From Pseudomonadota bacterium (GTDB lineage Bacteria; Pseudomonadota; Gammaproteobacteria; Burkholderiales; Burkholderiaceae_C), in the NCBI GenBank assembly GCA_021815805.1, contig JAKAZQ010000015.1, positions 1-59,099 on the forward strand: DNA of 59,099 bases. The letters are read 5' to 3'. The first letter of the stretch is position 1. The number at the start of each line of letters is the position of its first letter. Shown one piece after another: positions 40,685-49,937 of the stretch. The translations under genes were made by a program, and so were the position numbers. Under the pieces are notes generated by a model. The model saw only the letters and a list, made by a program, of their open reading frames with translations, was not told the origin of the DNA and did not search any database.

Positions 40685-42916
40685 TCAGTGGGTGAGGTCG
40701 GCGCTGGTGACGATGCGCGGCGTCAGGAAGACCATCAGCTCGTCCTTCTGCATGCTGCGGCTGTTGGTCTTGAACAGGTAGCCCAGCACCGGGATGTCGC
40801 CGAGCAGCGGCACCTTGTCGGTCTGCTGCGACTCCTGCGAGGTGTAGATGCCTCCCAGCACCACGGTGCCGCCGTTCTGCACCTGCACCTGGGTGGTCAC
40901 GGTGTTGGTGTTGATGGCCGGGCCGTTGTTGGTGTTCTGGCCGACGCTGTCCTTGTGCACCGCGACGTTCATGATGATGTTGCCGTCGGGGGTGATCTGC
41001 GGCGTCACGTCCAGGCTCAGCACGGCCTTGGCGAAGGACACCGCGGTCGCCCCGCTGGACGTCGCCTGCTGGTACGGGATCTCCGTGCCCTGCTCGATGT
41101 GCGCCTCCTGCATGTCGGCGGTGATCACGCGCGGCGCCGAGATCACCTTGCCCTTGCCGTCGGCCTCCAGCGCCGACAGTTCCAGGTTGATGAAACGGTT
41201 GGCGCCCGCGTTGAACAGGCTGATGGCCAGCGTGCCCGGATTCGCGCCCGCCAGTACCGTGTTGGCGATGGTGCTGGCCGGCAGGTTGACGAACTGGGTG
41301 TCGGTGATGGTCGCGCCGGTACCCAGGGTCTGGCCGGTGGACTGCGCCACGCCCAGGTAGTTTCCGCCAACCCCGACGCCGGGGTTGGACAACCCGGTGC
41401 CGGGCGCGTTGTTGTTCCAGTACCCGAGCCTGGCGCCGAGCTCACGCCCGAACTGGTCGGTGGCCTCGACCACGCGCGCCTCGATCAGCACCTGGCGCAC
41501 CGGCTTGTCGATCTTGTGGATGAAGCTGGCGATCTGCACCAGCTTCGACGGCACGTCGGTGACGAAGATCTGGTTGGTGCGCGGATCGGCGATCACGGTT
41601 CCGCGCGGCGACAGGATGCGCGACGTGTTCGACTGGGTGGAAGCATTGCTCAGCACCGGGTACGGCACCGGCGCGGTTCCCGCAGCCCCCTGCTGCACCC
41701 CGCTGGTGGCGCCGGTGAGCAGCGCGACCACCGCCGCCGCCTTCTGGTAGTTGAGCTGGAAGGTTTCCGTCTTCAACGGCTCCAGCGACTGCACCGACTT
41801 CGCCGCCTCGAGTTCGGACTTCTCACGCGCGATGATCTCCTGGCGCGGCGCGATCCACAGCACGTTGCCGTCCTTGCGCTCGCCGAGGCCCTTGGCCTGC
41901 AGGATGATGTGCAGGGCCTGATCCCACGGCACGTCCTTCAGGCGCAGCGTCAGGTTGCCCTGCACGGAGTCGCTGACCACCACGTTCAACCCCGTGAAGT
42001 CGGCGAACACCTGCAGCAGCGAGCGAACGTCGATGTTCTGGAAATCCAGCGACAGCTTCTGCCCGTGGTAGCCCGGGCCGTTGCCGGCGACCAGCTGGTT
42101 GGGCTTCGGCGTCACCGGGTGCACCTCGAGCACGAACTGGTTGTCGGCCTGGTAGGCGCTCTGCTGGTAGGCGCCGGACGGCTGCACGATCATGCGCACG
42201 TTGTCGCCCATCTGGAAGGTCGTGACCGATTTCACCGGGGTGGCGAAATCCTGCACGTCCATGCGCCGGCGCAGCACTTCGGGCAGGCGCGTGTTCAGGA
42301 AATCGACGACGATGTTCTGCCCCTGCTGGCTGATGTCCACGCCGACCTGGTTGCTCGGCAGGCCGACGACGATGCGCCCGGTGCCGTCGCTGCCGCGATG
42401 GAAGTCGACCGAGCTGAGCTGCAGCTGCTGGGAGGTGCGCGACTTGGCGAAATGCACCGGCTCGCTGACCGGCATGGCGCTGGCGCTCGAGTTCGCCAGC
42501 TGCGTGCGCGGCGCGGCCATCACCACCATCAGCCGGCGGCCCTGGACGATCGTCTTGTAGGTCGTGCTCGAACGCAGGTTCAGCACCACGCGCGAACGGC
42601 CCTGCGCCTGCACCACCTGGGCCGAACGCAGATTGCCCTGGGGCGCGCTCAGCGCGTTCATCGCGACCTCGGAGCTGACGCCGGGGAAATCCAGCACCAC
42701 GCTGGCCGGCCGGTCGATCGTGAACCCGGTCGGCGGCGCGCTCAGCGGCTGCGCGAAGCTCATGTCCACGGTCACCTGGCCGCCCTGCGAACTGGCGCTG
42801 AGGCTTTGCAGCACATTGGCGGCATGCGCGACGGCCGCGCCGGCCAGCCCCCACAGCAGCGCCGCGCCGGCCAGGCAACGGGCCACGCTCGCACGTTCAA
42901 GCCGAAGGGACATCAT
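40685..42916 (-). CDS. pilQ: Type IV pilus secretin PilQ
   Basis: A 743-residue outer-membrane gate for type IV pili. A signal peptide (cleavage after AVAHA, near residue 32) is followed by two AMIN domains that bind peptidoglycan (about 35-250), a STN/N0 domain ([20 protein letters not shown]), the N1 domain, and the secretin barrel ([20 protein letters not shown] to [15 protein letters not shown]). It ends [16 protein letters not shown], the usual secretin close. It is the last pil gene and overlaps pilP as ATGA. Confidence 0.95.
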   Translation of the reverse strand: MMSLRLERASVARCLAGAALLWGLAGAAVAHAANVLQSLSASSQGGQVTVDMSFAQPLSAPPTGFTIDRPASVVLDFPGVSSEVAMNALSAPQGNLRSAQVVQAQGRSRVVLNLRSSTTYKTIVQGRRLMVVMAAPRTQLANSSASAMPVSEPVHFAKSRTSQQLQLSSVDFHRGSDGTGRIVVGLPSNQVGVDISQQGQNIVVDFLNTRLPEVLRRRMDVQDFATPVKSVTTFQMGDNVRMIVQPSGAYQQSAYQADNQFVLEVHPVTPKPNQLVAGNGPGYHGQKLSLDFQNIDVRSLLQVFADFTGLNVVVSDSVQGNLTLRLKDVPWDQALHIILQAKGLGERKDGNVLWIAPRQEIIAREKSELEAAKSVQSLEPLKTETFQLNYQKAAAVVALLTGATSGVQQGAAGTAPVPYPVLSNASTQSNTSRILSPRGTVIADPRTNQIFVTDVPSKLVQIASFIHKIDKPVRQVLIEARVVEATDQFGRELGARLGYWNNNAPGTGLSNPGVGVGGNYLGVAQSTGQTLGTGATITDTQFVNLPASTIANTVLAGANPGTLAISLFNAGANRFINLELSALEADGKGKVISAPRVITADMQEAHIEQGTEIPYQQATSSGATAVSFAKAVLSLDVTPQITPDGNIIMNVAVHKDSVGQNTNNGPAINTNTVTTQVQVQNGGTVVLGGIYTSQESQQTDKVPLLGDIPVLGYLFKTNSRSMQKDELMVFLTPRIVTSADLTH

Positions 42917-43479
42917 TTGCTGCTCTCCTGCAATTGAAGGGTTGCGGTGCGTTGCACCCAGTCACCGGTGGCGTCCTGCACCAGTTCCTGCAAAACGACC
43001 TGGTTTTCGTTGATCTGCGTGATGCGCCCGTAATGCTGTCCCGCGTACTGGCCCACATGCGCGCGGTACAGCAGGTTGCCGGCCTTGAGCAGGGCGTAGC
43101 GCTGGCCGTGGATGGACAGGCTGCCGACCATCTGGATCTGATCCAGCGAGTACTGTTCCAGCGGCTGCTTCGGGCGGTTCATCTGCGCCAGCACGAGCGG
43201 GCTGAGCTGGCTCATCTCCTGGCGCACGCCGGTCTGCAGCTTGGCCACCGAGAACGGGTCGACCGCGGTGCCCAGCTGGTATACCGCGGCAACGTAGGGC
43301 TTCGGCGGCTGGATGGGCTTGACATGCGGATGCAGCTGCGCGCGCTGCTGCGCCATCCAGGCGCGCAGATCCTGGTGATCGGGGCCGCCGCAGCCGGCCA
43401 GCAGAAGGCTCAGGCCGAGACCGCCTGCCGCCACGGCGATGCCGGGCAGCCGGCGTCGCAAGCTCGTCGCCCGGCTCAT
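42913..43479 (-). CDS. pilP: Type IV pilus inner-membrane lipoprotein PilP
   Basis: A 188-residue lipoprotein; lipobox LLLAGC with Cys30. It links the PilMNO platform to PilQ. The C-terminal beta-domain (about 100-180) has GSLSIHGQRYALLKAGNLLY and YGRITQINENQVVLQELVQD, typical of PilP. The first mature part is proline-rich and flexible. It overlaps both neighbours by four bases. Confidence 0.93.
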   Translation of the reverse strand: MSRATSLRRRLPGIAVAAGGLGLSLLLAGCGGPDHQDLRAWMAQQRAQLHPHVKPIQPPKPYVAAVYQLGTAVDPFSVAKLQTGVRQEMSQLSPLVLAQMNRPKQPLEQYSLDQIQMVGSLSIHGQRYALLKAGNLLYRAHVGQYAGQHYGRITQINENQVVLQELVQDATGDWVQRTATLQLQESSK

Positions 43480-44153
43480 TTGCGTCCTCCCCGGCGAGCG
43501 CCCGCGTGGGCCTGCTGGGCCGCGATCTCGTCCGGATCGAGGTAGCGATAGGTCATCGCGGTGGCGTTCATGCGCAGGCGCCCCTGGGTGCCCTTGCCGA
43601 TGCTGATGTCGTTGATGGTCACGATGCGCGAGAGCCGGGCGATGTCCGACGTGAAGGCCGCGAGATCGTCGTAGCTGCCCTGCACCTCGATCGAGATCGG
43701 CAATTGCGCGTAGTAGTCGCGCACGTCGACCTGGCCGGGCCGGAACAGGTCGAACTGCAGGCCACGCCCGATCCCGGCCTGGTTGATGTCGGACAGCAGC
43801 GCGTCCATCTCGGCCTTGCCGGGAAGCTGCTTCTCGAGCACCAGCACGTACTGCTCGACCTGCGCCTTCTGCGCGCGCAGCAGGTCGAGGCTGACCGCCT
43901 GCGCCAGCTTGGCGCGGTACGTGGTGCGCAGCTGCACCTCCTGCTGGCGCGCGCTGTCGAGCTGTTGCTTGACGCCCGACAGCCACAGGTACCAGCCGAG
44001 CGCCAGCGCCAGCACCAGCACCACCGCATACACCGTGTAGCGCGGCAGTGGCGGCCAGGTGCCGGGGTCGTTCTGATTCAGGCCGCGGAACTGCCCGGCG
44101 ACACGCTCCTGCAGCGTGGCGAAATCAATCCGCATCGACAAGGGTTTGGCCAT
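43476..44153 (-). CDS. pilO: Type IV pilus platform protein PilO
   Basis: A 225-residue inner-membrane protein with a cytoplasmic start, one helix (about 39-60, YTVYAVVLVLALALGWYLWL), a coiled coil (about 64-110) and a ferredoxin-like periplasmic domain containing LPISIEVQGSYDDLAAFTSD. It pairs with PilN to join the motor side to PilP. The last 20 residues are basic. It ends overlapping pilP and begins 16 bases after pilN. Confidence 0.92.
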   Translation of the reverse strand: MAKPLSMRIDFATLQERVAGQFRGLNQNDPGTWPPLPRYTVYAVVLVLALALGWYLWLSGVKQQLDSARQQEVQLRTTYRAKLAQAVSLDLLRAQKAQVEQYVLVLEKQLPGKAEMDALLSDINQAGIGRGLQFDLFRPGQVDVRDYYAQLPISIEVQGSYDDLAAFTSDIARLSRIVTINDISIGKGTQGRLRMNATAMTYRYLDPDEIAAQQAHAGARRGGRK

Positions 44154-44169
44154 GCTGGATGGGTCTCGA

Positions 44170-44775
44170 TCAGTGGGCCGACGGTTTGCGCGCCGCAGGT
44201 TTGGCCGCCGTGGCCGCGCTCGGTTGCTTCAGGGTCGCGCGCAACTGGAACGCCGACACCATCGGCGTATCGCCGCGGCCGGCCTCCGTGCGGATCTCGA
44301 TGAGCTCGGGCTTTTCCAGCCAGCCCTTGCCGTCGGAGAGGTTGCGCAACAGATCGGCCACGCGCTCCTGGCTCAGCGCGACACCCTCGATGAGCACCGT
44401 GCGCCCGCTCTGCCGCACGCTGCGCAGTTCCACGCCCGACGGCGTCTTGCGGGTCAGGTCCTCGAACAGATAGACGGGCAGGTTGCGATCCGACTGCAGG
44501 TCCTCCACCGCCTTCTGGCGCGCGCGCAGGCTCTCGATCTCCTGGCGCAGGGTCGCGATGTCGCGGATCTGGTGGTCCAGGATCGCGATCTGGGACTTCA
44601 GGAAATCGTTGCGCGACTGCTGGGCCTCGATCATCGCGCCGAGCACGCCGTCGCCCAGCGCCAGCAGCAGGCCGCCGAGCACCAGGGTGACCACCGCACC
44701 GACGTAGAAGGCCTCGCGACGCTTCTTGCGCCGCGCCTCGCGATGCGGCAACAGGTTGATCAGGACAATGTTCAT
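44170..44775 (-). CDS. pilN: Type IV pilus platform protein PilN
   Basis: A 201-residue partner of PilO. The N-terminus MNIVLINLLPHREARRKKR contains the INLLPWR-like motif that docks into the groove of PilM. One helix (about 26-46) precedes a coiled coil and a periplasmic ferredoxin-like domain (GVELRSVRQSGRTVLIEGVA). The ATG overlaps the pilM stop as ATGA. The C-terminal tail is Ala/Lys/Pro-rich and not conserved. Confidence 0.92.
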   Translation of the reverse strand: MNIVLINLLPHREARRKKRREAFYVGAVVTLVLGGLLLALGDGVLGAMIEAQQSRNDFLKSQIAILDHQIRDIATLRQEIESLRARQKAVEDLQSDRNLPVYLFEDLTRKTPSGVELRSVRQSGRTVLIEGVALSQERVADLLRNLSDGKGWLEKPELIEIRTEAGRGDTPMVSAFQLRATLKQPSAATAAKPAARKPSAH

Positions 44776-45851
44776 TGCAGGAACCTGCGCATGGCCAGAC
44801 CGCAACTCGTGAGATAGCTGGGAGCCTGCAGGCGCAGCTTCTTCTCACGCACCTCGGAACCGATGGCCATGCCCTCGAAGGGGTTGAGCACCAGGCACGC
44901 GGTGGACGTCAGCTCGGTGATGCGCTCGACCAGTCCGGCCAGCGCCGCGGTGCCGCCGGCCAGCAGGATGTAGTCGACCTTGCTGTTCGGCGTCGCCCGG
45001 AAGAAGAACTGCAGCGCGCGCGACACCTCCTGCGCCATGCCCGCGACGAACGGCTCCAGCACCTGGCTGTTGTAGTCGTCCGGCAGGTCGGCGTTGCGCT
45101 TTTTCGCCTCCGCCTCCTCCTGCGAGAAGCCGTAGTGGCGGGCGATCGCCTGCGTCAGCTGGGCGCCGCCGAAGGCCTGGTCGCGGTCGTACAGCGTCTC
45201 GCCGTTGCGCAGCACCTGCATCGAGGTGCTGGACGCGCCGATCTCGAACATCGCCACCAGCAGGTCGTGCCCGCCGCGCGGCAGGCGCTCGATCAGGCGT
45301 CCGGCGGCAAGGCGCGACGCGAAGGCGTCGATGTCGAGGATCTTCGGCTTGAGTCCGGCCGCCTCGGCGATCGCCTGGCGCTCGAGCACCTTGTCGCGGC
45401 GCGACGCGGCGATCAGCACTTCCTGGTCCCCGGGCGAGCCCAGGCTCGGCCCCAGCACGCAAAAGTCGAGGGCGACGTCCTCGATGGCGAACGGGATGTA
45501 CTGGTTGGCCTCGCTCTCGACCTGGACCTCGACCTCCTCTTCCCGCAGGTCGCCGGGCAGCACGATCTTCTTGCTGATGACCGCGGAGGACGGCAGCGCC
45601 AGCGCGACGTCGCGGGTGCGCGTGCCGCTGCGCTTGATCAGGCGCCGCACCGCGTCCGCGACATCGTCGGGCTTCTCGATGTTGCCGTCGGCCACGGCTC
45701 CGCGCTCCAGCGGCTCGATCGCGGCGCGCACCAGCGTGTAGCGCCCTTGCTGGTCGAGTTCCAGCTCGACCAGCTTGACGCTGGAGCTGCTGATGTCCAG
45801 GCCCATCAGCGGCGCATAGCGCTTGCGTAATAAGCTGCTGAAGATGGACAA
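44772..45851 (-). CDS. pilM: Type IV pilus assembly ATPase-like protein PilM
   Basis: A 359-residue actin-like cytoplasmic protein that binds PilN. The ATPase fold opens with MGLDISSSSVKLVELELDQQ; later motifs are EIGASSTSMQVLRNGE, YILLAGGTAALAGLVERI and PFEGMAIGSEV. The start is a TTG preceded by AGGGGGG. It is preferred over the ATG 15 codons later because PilM proteins have this short basic lead before LGIDIS. It is the first gene of pilMNOPQ. Confidence 0.93.
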   Translation of the reverse strand: MSIFSSLLRKRYAPLMGLDISSSSVKLVELELDQQGRYTLVRAAIEPLERGAVADGNIEKPDDVADAVRRLIKRSGTRTRDVALALPSSAVISKKIVLPGDLREEEVEVQVESEANQYIPFAIEDVALDFCVLGPSLGSPGDQEVLIAASRRDKVLERQAIAEAAGLKPKILDIDAFASRLAAGRLIERLPRGGHDLLVAMFEIGASSTSMQVLRNGETLYDRDQAFGGAQLTQAIARHYGFSQEEAEAKKRNADLPDDYNSQVLEPFVAGMAQEVSRALQFFFRATPNSKVDYILLAGGTAALAGLVERITELTSTACLVLNPFEGMAIGSEVREKKLRLQAPSYLTSCGLAMRRFLQ

Positions 45852-45947
45852 CTTGCCCCCCTGTTGATCCGGAACATCCGGTTTGGCGCCTAAGTACGCG
45901 TCGGAAACCGGGAATGCGCTATGCCGTCAAAGCGACGTTTGTTCCAG

Positions 45948-45956
45948 ATCCTAGCA
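45948..45956 (-). promoter_or_regulatory. Possible extended -10 promoter of the pil operon
   Basis: On the minus strand TGC directly precedes TAGGAT (four of six -10 matches), an extended -10 layout, about 100 bases before the pilM start. No convincing -35 is seen. The surrounding 45930-46020 stretch is clearly less GC-rich than its flanks. Confidence 0.25.
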
Positions 45957-46126
45957 ACAACCATTTTGCAGGCCGTGAACTTTTCCAGCCTGATGGTGAA
46001 TTTCGTTGCAAATCACCCACGTATTCCGGGGGGTGGCTGCGGATCCGGGGCCGGCTCACGCGGTGCGGTGCGCCCCGTGCACGCTGTTCGTCCGCGCAAA
46101 CCCCGACCAGCGCAAGCAACGTGCGG

Positions 46127-46456
46127 TCAGCCCGGAAAACCGTCGAATCGCAGGCGCGGCCCGCCCTGTTCGTGCACGGCCTGCTGCACGAGATCCGCAA
46201 AATCCCGGGCCTCGCGCGTGTCCAGCCAGCGCCCGGATTGGTATCGAAAGTGGTACGCACCCGATTTACTCGCCAGCCACAACTCCTGCACCGGCGCCTG
46301 CAGGTTGATGATGACCTGCTCGCCGTTATCGAGCTCGAGGTTGAGCACCGAGCCATCGCGGCGCGTGTCGAGTTCGGCGGCGTCCGCGGCATTTTCCACG
46401 GCGCGCAGCGCCTGCTCGGCGAGATCCAAATACTGGGATTGCGACAGATTGTTCAT
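46127..46456 (-). CDS. cyaY: Frataxin homologue CyaY
   Basis: A 109-residue iron-binding regulator of Fe-S cluster assembly. The first helix carries the acidic ridge (YLDLAEQALRAVENAADAAE, then LDTRRDGSVLNLEL), and the beta-sheet shows QVIINLQAPVQELWLASKSG and the tryptophan-rich AYHFRYQSGRWLDTR. Length is exact for the family. It is divergent from lptM, the usual neighbourhood in betaproteobacteria. Confidence 0.94.
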   Translation of the reverse strand: MNNLSQSQYLDLAEQALRAVENAADAAELDTRRDGSVLNLELDNGEQVIINLQAPVQELWLASKSGAYHFRYQSGRWLDTREARDFADLVQQAVHEQGGPRLRFDGFPG

Positions 46457-46513
46457 GGGCCGGCTGATACACTGAAATGCATGGTGACAAGCCCGATTCT
46501 AGGAGCCTGCGAC

Positions 46514-46693
46514 ATGTCGGCATGCCTGCGCGCGGTAATGCGTTGCGGCGCGCTGTGCCTGGCCGGCGCCGTGGCCGGTTGCGGCCAGACGGGCCCCCTG
46601 TACCTGCCGGCGCCGCCGGCGGCAGCGCATGCCGCGCCGCCCGCCGCGCCACCCGCCGCGGCGCCACCCGGCACGGCGGCGCCGCAACGTTGA
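46514..46693 (+). CDS. lptM: LPS translocon maturation lipoprotein LptM
   Basis: A 59-residue lipoprotein with signal peptide and lipobox AVAGC (Cys23). The mature N-terminus GQTGPLYLP is the LptM/YifL motif; the rest is an Ala-Pro tail. LptM helps oxidise LptD in the outer membrane (family knowledge). AGGAG eight bases upstream picks the ATG at 46514 over one at 46481. lysA follows after 70 bases, the usual pairing. Confidence 0.85.
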   Translation: MSACLRAVMRCGALCLAGAVAGCGQTGPLYLPAPPAAAHAAPPAAPPAAAPPGTAAPQR

Positions 46694-46763
46694 GCACGTC
46701 GCGTTTCGGTCGCATCGCCCGTCCCGGCGCGCGTCGCGCGCCCGTCTCCAGCACAGCCTTTCC

Positions 46764-48062
46764 ATGACCCACGCCTCTCCCCTGCCCGACGGCCTGCCGG
46801 GCCATCCGCACATCGCGCGCCATGGCGACACGCTGATGATCGAAGCGCTGCCCGCCGCGGAACTCGCGCAGCGCTTCGGCACGCCGCTGTACGTCTACTC
46901 GCGCGCCGGCATCGAGGGCGCGGCGCAAGCCTACGCCGACGCCGCCCGCGGCCGCCCGGTGCAACTGCGCTACGCGGTGAAGGCGAACTCCAGTCTGGGC
47001 GTGCTGCAATTGCTGGCGCGCCAGGGCTGGGGCTTCGACGTGGTCTCGGCGGGAGAGCTGGCGCGTGTGCTGGCTGCCGGCGGCGACGCCGCGCAGGTGG
47101 TGTTCTCCGGCGTCGGCAAGACCGACGCCGAGATCGCCGCGGCGTTGCGCGCGGGCGTGCAATGCCTGAATGTCGAATCCCTCAGCGAGCTCGAACGCAT
47201 CGACCGCGTCGCCGCGCAGCTCGGCACGCCGGCTCCCGTCAGCCTGCGCATCAATCCCGACGTCGATCCGCGCACCCATCCCTACATCTCGACCGGGCTG
47301 CGCAGCAACAAGTTCGGCATTCCGCAGGCACAGGCGCGCCAGGCCTATGCGCGCTGCGCCGCGCTGCCGCACCTGCGGGTACGCGGCATCGACGTGCACA
47401 TCGGCTCGCAGATCACCCAGCTCGGGCCCTACCTGGACGCGCTGGATCGCGTGCTCGACCTCGTGCACGACATCGAGCGCGACGGCATCGCGCTGCACCA
47501 CCTGGATCTCGGCGGCGGCCTCGGCATACGCTATGCCGACGAAACCCCGCCCACCCCGGCGCAATGGCTCGACGCGCTGCACGCGCGCCTGCAGGCGCGC
47601 GGCCAGGGGCATCGCCAGGTGCTGCTGGAGCCCGGACGCTCCGTGGTCGGCAACGCCGGCGTGCTGCTGTGCCGCGTGGTCACGCTGAAGGACACGCTGG
47701 AGCGCCATTTCGCGGTCGTCGACGCCGCGATGAACGACCTCATGCGACCTGCGCTGTACGAGGCCTGGATGGCCATCGAGCCGGCCCAGGCGCGCGACGG
47801 CAGGCACGCGCGCAGCTACGACGTGGTCGGCCCGGTCTGCGAATCCGGCGACTGGCTGGGACGCCAGCGCCTGCTCGACCTGCGCGAGGACGACGTGCTT
47901 GCGGTGTTGTCGGCGGGCGCCTACGGCATGGCCATGGCGTCCAACTACAACACCCGCCCGCGCGCCGCCGAGGTGCTGGTCGACGGCGCGCAGGTTCATC
48001 TGCTGCGCGAGCGCGAGAGCATCGACGACCTGCTGCGCGGCGAGCAACGGCTGACGCTGTAA
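46764..48062 (+). CDS. lysA: Diaminopimelate decarboxylase
   Basis: A 432-residue alanine-racemase-fold PLP enzyme, last step of lysine synthesis. Lys73 in LRYAVKANSS binds PLP. HIGSQITQLGPYLDALDRV, LDLGGGLGIRYADE, LLEPGRSVVGNAGVLL, and the CESGD and YN residues (GPVCESGDWLG, AMASNYNTRPRAAEVLV) build the dimer-shared active site. Only eight bases separate its stop from the convergent msrQ stop. Confidence 0.95.
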   Translation: MTHASPLPDGLPGHPHIARHGDTLMIEALPAAELAQRFGTPLYVYSRAGIEGAAQAYADAARGRPVQLRYAVKANSSLGVLQLLARQGWGFDVVSAGELARVLAAGGDAAQVVFSGVGKTDAEIAAALRAGVQCLNVESLSELERIDRVAAQLGTPAPVSLRINPDVDPRTHPYISTGLRSNKFGIPQAQARQAYARCAALPHLRVRGIDVHIGSQITQLGPYLDALDRVLDLVHDIERDGIALHHLDLGGGLGIRYADETPPTPAQWLDALHARLQARGQGHRQVLLEPGRSVVGNAGVLLCRVVTLKDTLERHFAVVDAAMNDLMRPALYEAWMAIEPAQARDGRHARSYDVVGPVCESGDWLGRQRLLDLREDDVLAVLSAGAYGMAMASNYNTRPRAAEVLVDGAQVHLLRERESIDDLLRGEQRLTL

Positions 48063-48070
48063 CGCGCCGC

Positions 48071-48766
48071 TCAGGCCGCCGCGCGGCGCCGCCGCGCGCG
48101 CAGCGCGTGCAGCACGCGCCAGCCCAGCAGCAGCGCCAGCACGGCGGCGTACAGCTTCGGGTCGGCGGTGTTGTTCTTCGCCAGCTTGCCCCACCAGTAG
48201 TGGAACACCGCGATCGGGGCGATCACGTAGACCAGCCGGTGCAGGGCGCGCCAGCGCGCGCCGCCGAGCCGGCGGATCATGCCGTGGGTCGACGTCAGCG
48301 CCAGCGGCAGCAGCAGCAGCAGCGCCGTCATGCCGGCGAGCACGAAGGGGTGCTTGACCACGTCCTGCGCCACCTCGGACAGGCTGAAGTCGTTGACCAG
48401 CCCGAGGTAGCTGATGAAATGCAGCAGCGCGTAGCTGAACGCGAACAGCCCGAGCATGCGGCGAAAGCGCGCCAGTTCGCTCCAGCCGGTGAGCACGCGC
48501 AGCGGCGTCACGGCCAGCGTGACCAGCAGCATGCGCAACGCCCACAGGCCGGTGGTCCAGATCACGGCCTGCGCGGGGTTGGCGCCCAGCCGCAGCGTGA
48601 GCGCGCGCCACACCAGCAGCAGCAGCGGCAGCAGGGCCAGCGCGAACACCATGGGCTTGCTCAGGCGCGACATCAGCAAGGCGCGGCGCAGGCGCAGCCC
48701 CGGCCCGGGCGCCGGCGCGCAACGCAGGCGCCCGGGCAGCGCGGAATCCTGTACGGAGGCGTCCAT
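48071..48766 (-). CDS. msrQ: Heme-binding membrane subunit MsrQ
   Basis: A 231-residue quinol-oxidising membrane protein that feeds electrons to MsrP. Six hydrophobic helices are visible, starting near residue 40; histidines for heme lie in FAFSYALLHFISYLG, STHGMIRRLGGARWRALHRL and APIAVFHYWWGKLA. It is about 30 residues longer at the N-terminus than usual; an internal ATG (residue 32, MSRLSKPM) may be an alternative start. It begins two bases after msrP. Confidence 0.9.
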   Translation of the reverse strand: MDASVQDSALPGRLRCAPAPGPGLRLRRALLMSRLSKPMVFALALLPLLLLVWRALTLRLGANPAQAVIWTTGLWALRMLLVTLAVTPLRVLTGWSELARFRRMLGLFAFSYALLHFISYLGLVNDFSLSEVAQDVVKHPFVLAGMTALLLLLPLALTSTHGMIRRLGGARWRALHRLVYVIAPIAVFHYWWGKLAKNNTADPKLYAAVLALLLGWRVLHALRARRRRAAA

Positions 48767-48768
48767 GA

Positions 48769-49758
48769 TCAGAAGTCCCTGGTCAGATCCATGCCCTTGT
48801 ACAGGCTCGCCACCTGCTCGCCGTAGCCGTTGAACATGCGGGTCGGGATGCTCGGCGTGAACAGCCCGCCGAAGGCGCCGGTGCCGATGCGACGCTCATG
48901 CGCCTGGCTCCAGTTCTGCGGACTCACGTTCGGATTCACGTTGGAGTAGAAGCCGTACCACGACGGCGCGGCGCGCATCCACGACGTCACCGGCTGCTTG
49001 CGCACCAGGCGGATCCTGACGATCGACTTGGCGCTCTTGAATCCGTACTTCCAGGGGATCACCATGCGCATCGGCGCACCGTTCTGGTTGGGCAGGACTT
49101 CGCCGTAGAGCCCGAACGTGAGCAGGGTCAGCGGGTGCATGGCCTCGTCCATGCGCAGGCCCTCGAGATAGGGCCATTGCAGGATGCCGTCGTTCTGCCC
49201 CGGCATCTCGGCCGGATCGAGCAGGGTGACGAATTCCACGAAGCGCGCGTGGCCCGTCGGTTGCACCGCCTGCAGCAGCTGCGACAGCGGATAGCCGATC
49301 CACGGAATCACCATCGACCACGCCTCGACGCAGCGATGGCGGTAGATGCGCTCCTGCATCGGGGCCAGGCGCAGCAGGTCGTCGATGCCGAAGCTGCGCG
49401 GCTTGTGCACCTCGCCCTCGACGACGACCGTCCACGGGCGGGTGCGCAGGCTGCCGGCGTAGCGCGCCGGATCGCTCTTGCTGGTGCCGAATTCGTAAAA
49501 ATTGTTGTAGGTGGTGACGTCGTCGTACGGCGTCAGCTTGTCGTGGGTCGAATACCGGGCGTTGCGTTGCGCGGGCAGATGCGCGAGCTTTCCCTGTGGC
49601 GGCACCTCGGCGGCGGACGCGGCTCCCGGCGCGAGCCAGCCGGCGAGCGCGGCCGCGCCGGCGGCCCCGAGCAGGCGCCGACGCGCGTGGTACACCGACT
49701 GCGGGGTGATCTCGGACGGCACCGGGTGCTCGAAGCCGAGTTGTTGCTGCTTGTTCAT
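48769..49758 (-). CDS. msrP: Periplasmic methionine sulfoxide reductase MsrP (molybdopterin)
   Basis: A 329-residue Tat-exported molybdoenzyme repairing oxidised methionines in envelope proteins. The twin-arginine signal is [20 protein letters not shown]. Cys143 in [15 protein letters not shown] is the molybdenum ligand. [20 protein letters not shown] and [20 protein letters not shown] are family signatures. Start ATG at 49758 has GGAG eight bases upstream; the longer ORF is not conserved. Oxidative (hypochlorite-type) stress control is usual for the family. Confidence 0.93.
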   Translation of the reverse strand: MNKQQQLGFEHPVPSEITPQSVYHARRRLLGAAGAAALAGWLAPGAASAAEVPPQGKLAHLPAQRNARYSTHDKLTPYDDVTTYNNFYEFGTSKSDPARYAGSLRTRPWTVVVEGEVHKPRSFGIDDLLRLAPMQERIYRHRCVEAWSMVIPWIGYPLSQLLQAVQPTGHARFVEFVTLLDPAEMPGQNDGILQWPYLEGLRMDEAMHPLTLLTFGLYGEVLPNQNGAPMRMVIPWKYGFKSAKSIVRIRLVRKQPVTSWMRAAPSWYGFYSNVNPNVSPQNWSQAHERRIGTGAFGGLFTPSIPTRMFNGYGEQVASLYKGMDLTRDF

Positions 49759-49802
49759 GAGCGGACTCCAGACGTGGTGGAAAACGGCACGACCTGTTGT
49801 TG

Positions 49803-49829
49803 AGTCGGACTTCGCCGCCAAACCTTACA
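49803..49829 (-). promoter_or_regulatory. Candidate ECF-sigma promoter of msrPQ
   Basis: On the minus strand TGTAAGG (49829-49823), 15 bases, then CGACT (49807-49803), about 45 bases before the msrP ATG. It resembles the TGTAAC…CGAAT type described for SigF-like ECF factors that control msrPQ in other Proteobacteria, with one mismatch in each box and a spacer one base short. No sigma factor gene is in the window. Confidence 0.3.
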
Positions 49830-49892
49830 GTCGCCCCTTCAACCACACACCTCGTGTGCCTATTCGTGGCGCGCGGCTGCGCGCCGGACATG

Positions 49893-49917
49893 AAAAAGCC
49901 CGCTCGTGGCGGGCCTT
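49893..49917 (-). terminator. Intrinsic terminator of ccsB
   Basis: On the minus strand GCCCGC-CACGA-GCGGGC is followed at once by TTTTT. It begins about 20 bases after the ccsB stop, a textbook Rho-independent terminator. Confidence 0.8.
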
Positions 49918-49937
49918 CTCGAGAAACGGGGACAGGT

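Noticed and set aside
45914..46475. Small plus-strand ORFs beginning MPSKRRLFQILATT or MRYAVKATF
   Set aside because: They lack ribosome sites, run antisense into cyaY and show no family; the stretch is more likely promoter DNA.
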